The position numbers and the translations under genes are program-made. From positions 186,001 through 250,000 of the forward strand of contig BCIX01000001.1 of assembly GCA_001600095.1 (NCBI GenBank): a stretch of 64,000 nt of DNA. Reading direction: 5' to 3'. The notes under the pieces are model-generated. The model made no database searches. It was given only the letters and a program-made list of their open reading frames with translations, and was not told where the DNA came from. Every line of letters begins with the position of its first letter. Within the stretch, counting starts at the first letter, position 1. Below are positions 24,016 to 33,838 of the stretch, piece after piece. The stretch comes from Bullera alba (taxonomy: Eukaryota; Basidiomycota; Tremellomycetes; Tremellales; Bulleraceae).

Positions 24016-25388
24016 TCAACAGTTGTTCAAACTCAAGACCAAGACGTTGGTCGCTTTGAAATTCAACTTCCGTTCCACAGCCACTGGGTCCCATCTAATT
24101 CCATCCTGAAGCGTCATCAGGATCACTCCCCCCGATCATTCACTCGAGTCTACTCACAAAGTACGTCCGATTCAGCAACGCATCCGACTTGCGATATCCC
24201 TGAAACGTATCGTAGAATCCTTGTGCCCTACGTTCGAAATACTGCTGCTCCCTGGAACAAGATCAGCTATGATTGGAACCTGGCCTTGTGGTTCTCACAT
24301 TTTCCTCACGGCGCTATCGTCGGTATGTCAGTACTTGCCCGTGACACCTTAAACGACTGACGTACCGTGGGTGCATCTCGCCCAGCTCGTCGACATACAG
24401 CGGAGACGCGAAGACTGAGCTTCATGAGTATAGCTCTCTCATGAGGGATGTTGGATTAGGCAGAAACGCACAGTCGAAGATGCCAGTCAGAACGTCGGTA
24501 ATGCTGATCGAGTAATCCGGCAAGGCCCAGGTGAGATACTGTCGCAACAAGACCAGAGAGTCCGAACTCACTTCACGCCAAGTCGATTTGCGATGCGTAC
24601 GGTCCAACTGCAGGACCCCGGAGATCTCAGTCAGCTCATATCAAAATCAATGGGAATATCTCGGGATGTTGAGAAGTGATCACTCACCCCGTGTCTAAGT
24701 GGACTAAGTGCAGTTCCTCCACTTTCGGCGATGTGGCAGGTTGGAATCGCTCCTTGACGAATCTGCGTGTCAAGATTATCAACATCGACTCCGCCATGAC
24801 ACCCCACGTCCGATCACGTACTCTGCAACGGGGTCAGCTCAACAAACGCGCTCCTCACAGCCGGTGTTTCTGCCTTGATAGCTCATCCCGAGCCTAATGC
24901 ATATCGAACCCACCTGTGGCTGTGTCGTCGTAGTCGATGTATATGCAGGCCATGGCGGGAAACTCAACGATGTTCCAGGAGAGGTATTTCTGGTTGTGTC
25001 AGTAGGTAAGGGAGATGATCGTCTTTCCGCCAGGGATGGTGGCCGGTGCGAGGTGCCTGTTCCGTTCGCTGGTCACTCACGCCGTATGGTTCTGCGAGAA
25101 GTCATCAGCTTCCACCGAAATCTCTTCCAATTGGCCGACCAGAATGGCCAGTAGACCAAGAGTTCTGTAGCCGCTCACTCACTGGGATCCCAGGTCACGC
25201 ACTTCAATAACGGGTGGATCTTGAGTGGCTGTTTGAGCTTCGAGGCTTGTAGGTACGGGATTGTCACTCCGACATTCTGTCCGCCTTTCCAGGGTCTATA
25301 TAGTATTAAAGTGAGCTTCTCACCACAGATACCAGTGGGGACCGAACATGACTCACCCTATACAGACCGCTGGGTCAAACTTTGGCAT
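24016..25388 (-). CDS. DUF6699-type protein of unknown function
   Basis: Predicted 221 residues in ten exons: 25357-25388, 25183-25295, 25081-25091 (11 nt), 24914-24989, 24688-24820, 24572-24607, 24472-24503, 24366-24414, 24158-24251, 24016-24105. The order of elements is KIHPLLKCVTWDP, then YLSWNIVEFPA, a strand-rich middle, WTVRIANRLG, NITDVLTGIFDFF, and a helical segment with YRKSDALLNRTYFDG and RWDP. This hPLL ... WDl ... ITVxDVLxxI ... DLL layout matches the fungal DUF6699 domain (my recollection of the family; no search done). The exon at 24820 requires an AGAG tandem acceptor. The start at MPKFDPAVC is the first ATG of this frame, but an extra upstream exon is possible. No function is known. 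Confidence 0.65.
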
Positions 25389-26141
25389 TTGTCGGTGTCC
25401 CCTGGCCTGGTCCTACAGAAGTCTCGGAATACGTGAGCGATGAGGTGGCGAGACACTATCTCCACTGCCCCACGACAGCCTAGGCTGGTTGAGGATCAGC
25501 ACGGTCGAGCTTGTGAACGAACTGAGTCCAGCATGGAGACCAGACATGAGTCAACGAGTGCATTGTCGAGGAAATCTGTTAATAGCATTGAACCACATGT
25601 GCATGCGTTCTTGAGGATATATCCTGCGAAAGACGAACGTGCGTCGAGGTTGATCTGCGAGATCTACGACTGCAGGATAGGTTGGTCCGAATGGTCGAGG
25701 AAGGATATGGGACGGTCAACACGGTTTGTGTGTGAGGGCTACGGCTAGGTGCACTCCCTTTTTGCGATTCACCTCAACAAGCTATGGCTGGTACTTGATC
25801 GATACCACATAAGCAGATCTGCCCGTGAAGGTGAGATCTGCTGGCCAGACCCGATGGGACCTGAATGCGGAGGGATGTATGGTCCAGAGTGACCAATGCT
25901 TTAGAAGACTGGACCGAGATCGCACAGAAGACGCTCTGAGGTCTGTCGACCATCCTGTGGGTGATCGAAATTTGGTCCCGGTCCAACTTAGAACCCTTCC
26001 TCCTCGACATCAATTCGACATCCTTCAAGCTTCAACGTTCAACCGTCATTCAGCCTTACCAGTCTGCGCTCAAGCGACAATCACTTCTCTCACTCACTCG
26101 TACACGCATCACTGTCGACCCCTGGACCACCACCCCGCACT
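25389..26141. promoter_or_regulatory. Divergent spacer DUF6699 gene / LSM5
   Basis: A 753-bp spacer. A non-coding 5' exon of the DUF6699 gene may lie in it, since a TGTAG acceptor-like site occurs just upstream of 25388. Nothing else is recognised. Confidence 0.35.
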
Positions 26142-26678
26142 ATGGCCACCACAATTCTTCCCCTGGAACTCGTCGATAGGTGTATCGGATCGCCAATATG
26201 GGTGCTCATGAAGAACGAGCGGGAGTTCACCGGCACATTGATGGGTTTCGACGACTACGTTAGTGAGTCATCGTCGTGAACGACTCTTACTTTCCTGTAG
26301 CTGTCTGGTACATGTCCCGAAGTTGAGCTGACTTGAGACTTCAGACATGGTGCTTAAAGACGTAAAGGAGTAGTGAGTATCAATCCCTGATCCACCAGAG
26401 CCGCCAATACCAGGCTTGCGCAGGCGGTATCTCGTGTATGAGGGGATCCAGGAATCTAGCTGACCAGGCATCAATTCTAGCGAGGTCACACCGGCTGGAA
26501 TCACCGAGACGGAAATGGGACAGACGCTATTGAACGGCAACAACATCGCAATGGTGAGTGTCCACGGTTCCACAAAGCTCGGTGGGAAGGGCTAGTCCTT
26601 CAAGGAGGCCCAGAATGTAGAGGTGGTGACTGATGAACAATATAGTTGATACCGGGAGGGAAAGGCCCCAAGGCATGA
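26142..26678 (+). CDS. LSM5: U6 snRNA-associated Sm-like protein LSm5
   Basis: Predicted 84 residues, the normal size. Exons: 26142-26262, 26345-26372, 26481-26553, 26646-26678. Sm motif 1 is seen as [19 protein letters not shown] with [17 protein letters not shown], and Sm motif 2 as [15 protein letters not shown]. LSm5 is part of the LSm2-8 ring on the U6 3' end (nucleus, splicing) and the LSm1-7 ring (cytoplasm, mRNA decapping). The third intron is 92 bp and the second 108 bp. Nothing unusual otherwise. Confidence 0.95.
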
Positions 26679-27148
26679 TAGCATAGATGGACTGGGAGGC
26701 CGAAGCAAGATTCAACATTGCGAATGTACTATAGACTGTATACCATGAAACACCGTATAACGCAAATTGGAGGGAAACCACGACTAGCAGACTTCACTCG
26801 CCCACGTCGGACCCTAGGATGAGCCTGCTGGATATCAACCAGGCCGTCACTTCAACAAGTCAAAAAGGCGCGGCTGACCTACGCCACGAACTGCTATCTG
26901 CCACTCGCCTCTCACCTATTCCCAGACCTCGGGCTAAATTTCGGCAGGGCAGAGGCAGCTGATAGCTCCCAAGCACTTACCAACGCAGAGTTCAGCAGTG
27001 CAGCAATAGAAGGCGAGCCTTGGCTTCATCCGATTATACATGTGCTGGGTTTGTTCACTGAATACAACGACTCGGATCTAGTTCCTTAATTCTTGACTCC
27101 TACTGGTACACCTGTCTGAACCCAATCCCGCACCTCTTCGACTGTCGC
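26679..27148. other. Convergent 3' spacer
   Basis: A 470-bp spacer between LSM5 and the peroxiredoxin-like gene. An isolated 47-codon frame runs from an ATG at 26819 to 26962 on the plus strand, with no family signal and no splice context. I do not call it a gene. Confidence 0.35.
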
Positions 27149-29136
27149 TCAGTTCGCGATACCGATCTGTCCAATCCTCACCGCCAAAGTTTCATCCTCT
27201 TCGGCTGGTTCTCCTGAGATATCGGCGTGTCTGGGGGCCTGAACATCCCAAACCCCGCCGTGTCGCTTCGACCTCCTGTCCTCCTTCTTCTTCTGTATCC
27301 TCTCAATCTCCTCGTCCCGCTCCGTCCTCCATGACGACTGTGATGTCCTCCTTCCCTCAAAAGTATGCCTCGGCGAAGGCGTCTGAAGCGTGTTCGCCGC
27401 CGTGGAATCGACGTCATCTCCTTCCGCCGTCTCATCTTCCTCGTTCAGAGCGTCAAGCGCCTCTAGCTCATCCAGAGGACTGATGGTCGATGCCCGATGC
27501 AGACTGGGTGCCGAGGGGCCCGGCTCGTAATGAACCCACTTCAGTCGGACACCAGCCTGGGCACAGACGTCCCGGATGGGTGCGTGGGCACGGGTGTTGA
27601 CCATACGGTGGGTGTAGCTGACGTTGAGGGTGCCGTCAAATATGAACTCTCCGCCGAGTTGGGTGAAATGACCTGGGTTTCGGATCGGCATGACGGTCGC
27701 TCGTTTGATCGTCGCCACAGTTGCCTCGAGCGCGCTTTGGATCAAGTAGTCTCCGGCTTCGGCGTCGAGTCCAGCATCACCAGTCTGTCGAGTTAACCCA
27801 AGTGCCCGGTAGAGCTGTAGTGTGGGATCGGTGTACATCTTGAAAGGGCACTTCAGCGCTTTGTCTAACAAGGGAACAAGTCAGCGTGCTGTTCGGGTAT
27901 TGGACCTGGTTCACAACTCACTCTTGTAAGCTGGAAGCATCTTCTTCGATCCGTTCCCAATGACGATCAAATCGACACCGGCTTCGTCGAGGGCTTCCTG
28001 CGTAACCTCCCGGTTGATCGACTCGACATATTGCGCGCAAAGTGGGCAGAACCCTTGATCACGGCCATACTTTCAGCAGACATTCCGGAGCTGAGCTAAC
28101 CGGAACACTCACAATGCCTGATGAACACCACGATGGTCTTCTTGCCCCGGACGAGATCGCCAAACTTGACCCTGTCGCCGTGCTCGTCGATGACGTCTAG
28201 GAGACTCGCGTCGTACAGCTCTCTGAGACTGGGCGCAATGTCGACATTAAAGACCTGAGCTTCGAGCGCCTTTCTCGCTTTCCTCTCCGCTCTACTCTCT
28301 TTCGTCTTTGTCGATGGTCCAGCTTCATCAAACAGCTCTTCTGATCCTGACCAAGGGCCACATACGGATTCCGAACCTCCAGGTCGATGAATTCCGCACG
28401 AATTTGAGCTATCGGAGTGATCACCCGACTGCCTGGGGTACGATCGAAGTGACGATGAGGGCGTAACGAGCGATGTGGATGCAACGGATGATGTCGTGCG
28501 AGAGGATCTTATCGAAGCGAAAGAGGTGATCGAGGCGATCCGAGGGGTGAGCGATGAACCGGAAGGAGACTTTTTGTGGCCTTTGTAAGGCTGTCTCAAC
28601 CTGGATGACACGTTGACGTTTCGATAAGGAGGTGTTGTTACGGCCTCCTCGTTGACTGGGGGCGCTACTTCCAAAGTGAACTTCCGGGCCTCGGTGTAAT
28701 CCTTGCTCGTCTTCCTTGGCACGAGGGGCATGGTAACTGAGAGTTCCTGTGGGTTTGGCGATGGGACTATAGTGGTGATGATAGTTCCTGTCTCGCTAGG
28801 CCTTGGTGACCCAGAAACGGAGAAAGAGGCGAGAAGCTCCAATGACTCTGTCAATGCCGGTGGTAATTTCCTCGATAGACTCTTCCTCGAAGTAGCGACA
28901 GATGAAAGACGGATAACCTCTGGCGATGCGAGGGATGGAGAATTGTCTTCCCAGTCCGAGCCAGATTCGTTGTCCTCTTCGTCGTTTGTGAGTTGAAGCG
29001 CGTTGTGCTGGTTGACTGCGAATGGATCGACGGTATTAAAGTGCGACAGCTTGGATTGTGCTTTGGAATGTGGAATGATGTGTTGAGTGTCAAAGACTGC
29101 TATAGTCTCTTCCTCGACAAGTAGGTTCGCTCGCAT
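27149..29136 (-). CDS. AhpC/TSA-like (PRXL2/AAED1-type) protein with long disordered N-terminus
   Basis: Predicted 623 residues in three exons: 28113-29136, 27922-28053, 27149-27864. About 300 Ser/Thr/Pro-rich residues precede a thioredoxin-fold domain. It starts LYDASLLDVIDEHGDRVKF and continues FGDLVRGKKTIVVFIRHWFCPLC, with a CxxC at C344/C347, then VDLIVIGNGS, KMYTDPTLQLYRALGL and the late GGEFIFDG strand. This is the AhpC-TSA_2 layout of peroxiredoxin-like 2 proteins; redox activity is inferred. A charged, basic tail follows. The frame is open upstream to 29313 but has no ATG there. The first ATG after the TATA candidate is at 29136 and is used as the start. The C-terminal 120 residues look disordered. 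Convergent with LSM5. Confidence 0.75.
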
Positions 29137-29414
29137 CTTGGAGCAAGTCCTATCCAGGTCGCCGGGTATCGGGAAGGGAAGATCACCAAACCTGGTGGGG
29201 TCGCTGAAAAAAGCTTCGAGTAGGCTACTCTCTACCCAGGTAGCACCCGACTCGAGGCCAGGATAGACGTCAGACCGAGGTCGGGAAAGGTGAACTGAGT
29301 TGGGGATCGGCAAGGCTCAAAGGGCAAGAGGTGAAGGGGCGCAGAAGCGTAGGTGCGTAAATGTGAGACACGGGTTTTGCGAATTCCCGGGTCGATCTCC
29401 CGGTATCCTGTTCC

Positions 29415-29421
29415 CTATATA
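29415..29421 (-). promoter_or_regulatory. TATA box of the AhpC/TSA-like gene
   Basis: On the minus strand TATATAG in an AGTATATAGGG context, about 280 bp before the first ATG of the gene. This suggests a leader of roughly 240 bases. Confidence 0.5.
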
Positions 29422-31126
29422 CTCGAAGCGTCCAGCGTGCGTCTACTGTGGTGCAGTCTGTGGAGATGCTGGAGTGGTTGAGTTTACCTTAGATGAAGAG
29501 GACGGGTCATGGAAGACTTGCTTCTGACGACATGACGATGCTATATATCGACGGACATGGCAACTCTGGTACGAATGAGTGAGTATGAGACGATCATCGT
29601 GTTACGTTTGGGCGCGTCGCCTGCTGCGCGAGCGGAGGTTGTCACGCTGGCAATGGCGAGGGGACGCCGTGCATATAGACCTGATCCATGAATGAGCACG
29701 ACTCTCGCGAGCCTGAAGTAAGCTTAGGAGGACGCGAGGCAGCGCGAGGTGAAGTGTGGTTGATTGTTCTATCGATCACTTAGGCTGGGCACGCTGGGCG
29801 GATTTATTGCGAGTGACTCACTCATGTCTCACACTGCCGGATCAATCGACGAGGGCGACAACGAGCGAAGAGGACAGAGTGAGGAGAGGTCTGGAGAGGT
29901 GAAGAGAGTGAGGATGACGGACAGAGCGATCGGCACGGTTGCCGGTTTAATTAACGGATCTGAAACCCCTGAGCCGCCCTGACCATAGAACGTCCCTAAA
30001 AGGGTAATAAGCAAAAAAGAGTACGGCAGAGAACACTGGGGAACGCGTATTAGGACTGTGTTAGGAAATCAGATGCCATTTTGGACAAGGTCTAATTGCT
30101 GATGTAGGACTTCGTAATACAAACGGCGAGAACCGGTATTGAGTATTTCATTCCTTAATCTCATCCTATAGCACCCATGCTTTGTATTCTACTCCCATTT
30201 AGGTCACTGATTAGTGAACTCACTAGCATACTCTAACCAGCTATCATGACTGGCTAGTGCTAGCTGAACGACTAACTTCAATGTTCGCACGCTCTTGGCA
30301 CGCTCACTAGTCACTACGGATTTATAAAGGAAGAGGGACTGACCTAGACACGACCTAGAACGACCTGGCCTAGGGGTAACTCCACTCACTGCCCGACCCG
30401 ATCCGCCGGAGTCGATATTCGGATCAGCAGTTAGCTGCTGTCAGTGGATGCTTCGGAAGTCGCTTTCTCAAGAGTTCTCTCATGTTCTCAGGCCCTAGTA
30501 GGACGCATAGCGCTGTCATATATGCCTAGTCCCAGGTAGGCCAGGGATGTTGAGATTGCGCGAACGGTGTTGGCTGCCGAACAAAGGCTTGAATGACTCG
30601 ATCGCTCTCTGTCATGAATCGTGATCGTCGCTACCGCTGGTCCACCTGGCTCGTCCTCAGCTCATCAGTCAGGGCCTATGGCGGGCATGGCCTGTCTCGA
30701 TGGAGAAGCTCTAGCTCGCGGACTGACTGGAAGCACACGTGTGATGCACGTATAGTCAGGTAGCATCTGAAAGAATCAGGACTCAGGTAGATCCTAGTAG
30801 ATCTGAATCTGATAGAGTTCAATCCAATTTGTAGCAATGTGCTGGTTTTGGTCTCGGATCGTCGAGGAACCGAGAAACTGAGGATCACCTGACACTGATT
30901 AGATCGATTAGATAAGACTCATCCCCAAGCTGCAAGCACCAATCACAGAGCGACGAAACGAGCGAGTTGCATGTAAGCCTGAACATGCAAATGTCTGGGC
31001 TCGCGCGCGGCAGAGCCGGCAGTGTCGCTCGCATGATCGTATCAAGGTATGCATTCCAGGTCAAACTCCCAACTAGACGTACTAAGTGAAGCCCCGATCT
31101 CCCGTTATCGCCTCACTGAAGTCCGA

Positions 31127-31215
31127 GTGAAGGCGACTGATAACTGCTCTTCCTCGGATAGCCCCACTCTACAAGTCCGGCAATCTGAAAGAGAGCAGCC
31201 AGCAGTCGCCTTCAC
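31127..31215. repeat. Imperfect palindrome (inverted repeat)
   Basis: GTGAAGGCGACTG at 31127-31139 is mirrored by CAGTCGCCTTCAC at 31203-31215. Inside these arms CTGCTCT (31144-31150) pairs with an inverted AGAGCAG (31192-31198), and weaker matching continues to the centre. The whole 89-bp block could fold as a cruciform or hairpin. Its right arm shares a 20-mer with the 5' end of the gene that starts at 32851. Confidence 0.85.
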
Positions 31216-31364
31216 TCGCCATTGTACTTGATAGGCCAGTCGTAGGAATTGGCGGACAAGCTCTCGAGTCCAGTTGGTATGGCAGGGGGTGATGCAGATG
31301 GTTGAGCAGACGACGGTGACGAAGTGGACGGCGTTGGAGACGAAGGGCCATGCCAAGACCCAAG

Positions 31365-32851
31365 TCAAGTGAGTGACGGCGAGCAGGAAGCACTAGAACA
31401 CGAGGCAGAAGATGAGGCCTCGTAGGGCTGAGACTTTGATGCCGAGGAATCGCTGCCAGACCATACCAGCGCTTGAGGTGAATTGTCAGCGTCGTCGACC
31501 CGTGAAGACGTTGGACAGAGTACTTACTTTCTACGACGAGAGGAATCCGCCCACACCCGCTCGGGCAGTACCAACCGACCGCGTCCAAAACCTACAGAGA
31601 TGTCGTCAGAATACTGGAAACTGATACTACTCGAGGGAATAAAACTTACCACGTCGTGGTTATGGACGGGCGGAACGCCCGAGATCCTTTTGCCATCTGG
31701 CAGCTCCATGAACCGCCCCAGACTTGGAACTCCGTAAGGACACTTGGACACACGCTGTAGCAAGAGGACTCACGACGTCGTGGGTGGTGGGTGACCGGTG
31801 AACACTGGCACTGGTCCAGTGATCTCGAGCATGTCCGTCGCAAACTGGTCGTAGCAGCACTTGATCCTGGACGGCTCCTGTAGGATCCAGCCGACGAGGT
31901 GATAGAAGGCCGCAAGGAGTCATCGGATGGAACCAGGAGCTGCTGCACGAGCTTGCAGCTGGGCAAGTCTACAACGCTCGAAAAGTCTTCCTTCTTGAGC
32001 CCAAACGCCTTGGGTGGGTCAGTGGTCTTGAACGCAGAAGAATCGGGATGTGAGACTCACCTTGGGATCAGCATCGGCGTTGAAAAAGAAGCAGTACTTG
32101 GCATTGTACATCGCTTTCTCTACCGTTCCCTGCGCGTCCTTCGCAGTCAAGGTGGGCACCTTGTCTATGGAAATCAGTACATGCTCGACGAGTTTACGAC
32201 TCACAGTCATGGAAGGCCCCGTCCGTGAGGCCATTGACTGCGATGGAGTAGTCAGTATAGGGAAATTCCACAGACCGGGCAGGACTCACACACTGCGTGC
32301 CGATTGCGCACGATGCGGTCTTCCGGGGTGGCTGACCGGAATCGTTCCAGACGTTTAGGGTTGCCAGTGGTCAGGATCGCGATTCTAACAGTCAGTACGG
32401 CTATCGGCAATGTCTCGACTCACTCGGCCAAGGTGCTTTCCTCTCTGCTGTTTGGGCCGCTAGCCAACCTTGTGCCACCCGACTCGGTATCTAAACAAGT
32501 TAGCTTTAGATCATACGGCTCTCAGAGTCATAGCTCACCGTTGGCGAAGACTTCATCGAGGTTGATTAGAGCAGCTCCAGCGGTGATCGCCTTCAGGCGT
32601 GCGTAGCAATCGCCTCGAAAGGCTGGTTGTTGTTCGACAATGCTGACGAAGTCTGGGTTGGTTTTGAGATCAAGTTTGACCATTAGGCTCTCCGTTTGTA
32701 TGGGTGAGATAGGGAGTTTCCGAGGTGGGCGATGCAGCGAGGTAGTAGAGCGAAGAGGCTGGAGGTACTTTCTGGCAGGGCCCGAGCCTTGGTCGGACCC
32801 CAGCTGTTGGAGATAGTCTGTGTGAAGGCGACTGCTGGCTGGTCTCCCCAT
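31365..32851 (-). CDS. Unrecognised gene with possible readthrough tail
   Basis: Predicted 344 residues in ten exons: 32539-32851, 32424-32490, 32290-32384, 32205-32237, 32061-32164, 31934-32008, 31774-31877, 31650-31722, 31528-31591, 31365-31471. No family recognised. Visible segments include FRGDCYARLKAITAGAALI, IAILTTGNPKRLERF, KAMYNAKYCFFFNADADPK, RIKCCYDQFATDMLEITGPV, DGKRISGVPPVHNHDV and WYCPSGCGRIPLVV. The cysteines could bind a metal, but that is speculation. The tail is Ser/Ala/Cys-rich. The intron 31878-31933 needs a weak GTTCCA donor; an alternative GTGCAG donor (exon ending 31949) also keeps frame. The stop TGA is followed in frame by 42 Ser/Pro-rich codons. A CATAAATAAC box at 33001-33010 may be its TATA element. 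Confidence 0.6.
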
Positions 32852-33838
32852 TGCGAGAGCTTCTTGATCGGTGAGGGTAGCCTCGATGGGATAGTCGCTT
32901 ATGTTCCTCGGAGGGGGAAGTACTGGCTATGCCGGAGAGGACTGGTTATCGAGGTGTTGAAAAGGGGTGAGCGAAGTCGGTGAGTTGTGGTTGATGTTGA
33001 GTTATTTATGCCAAATCCTCGTACCAGTCTACTCGTCTACGTCTACGACCACCGCGTTGGAAGGAGACGGAGAGAGGTCTGACCCATGCGACACACTGTC
33101 GGATTGGGGGTATCGACGCCGATCCTCCGTGAGCTAGGAGTTGATTGAGGTTCTAGCTCGAGGTACCCGTGGCCTCGGCCCTCGGGGCTTGTTGCTACTT
33201 GTACATGTCCTCAGGTGATGTCCACACAGCTCCCCCACTCCTCTTTGCAAGATACTCTATACATATAGCGTGTGATTGCGCTAGTCCACTCGATCCATTC
33301 GTCGATGAGGTACCGTGTATCACCGTTTGATGAGTCTTGATCAGCGTGTGTCCGAGATCGAGCGGGTAGACCGGGACAATGAGCGCCGAGCCCGACGGTG
33401 ACCGAGCGATGCCTGCTTGAAGATGATCAGGGCGATCCAGGCGATGACCCTCGCTCTGACTGGTGAGCGACATGACTGTACTTGTAGCCAGGCGATTACA
33501 ATATCTATACCTAGCTGTGAGAGGCTTATCGTGCCGGCGGAGGGGAAGATCAGAGCGAGTCAAGAATTCTGGAGGAGCAATGGAGGAGTCAAACTGAGTA
33601 TGTCCTGTATGAACGCTGGAAATTGCAAATCCCGACGAGCACTGAATCTGATAAGATACGCCGAGCATCGAACCCATCAAAGAACGTAGACCATAGACTG
33701 ACGAGCTGCAGCAGGGAGGGTGATGGGCGAGTATGTCTGTTCGTACCGTACACTGCTCGCATCATTGCTCTGGTCACGCTGTGCATCCGATTCCTCTCCC
33801 TACGTTCTCAGTAGCGACACTTCCCTAGATGCTTCCAC
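32852..33838. other. Spacer upstream of the unrecognised gene, downstream of EFL1
   Basis: 987 bp. It contains the TATA-like CATAAATAAC (minus strand) at 33001-33010 and a 160-codon minus-strand frame at 33195-33677 without family resemblance, which I leave uncalled. Confidence 0.4.

Larger units (their letters stand above)
29137..31364. other. 2.2-kb intergenic gap with micro-duplications
   Basis: Apart from the leader and TATA box of the AhpC/TSA-like gene, I see no exon. From about 30340 to 30810 there are short direct duplications with 10-11-bp offset: GACCTAG at 30341 and 30352 then GACCTGG at 30362, and GTAGATC at 30787 and 30797. At the right end is the palindrome 31127-31215 and a Ser/Pro-rich open frame continuing the neighbouring gene past its stop. 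Confidence 0.5.

Noticed and set aside
31905..31925. Apparent frameshift breaking the unrecognised gene (natural-looking protein jumps frame near here)
   Set aside because: An intron at 31878-31933 with a weak donor, ending GATCCTACAG, restores the frame and the whole ten-exon model closes, so no pseudogene is needed.
33195..33677. 160-codon minus-strand frame between EFL1 and the unrecognised gene
   Set aside because: No family resemblance, no paired exons and no promoter signal; kept as a note only.
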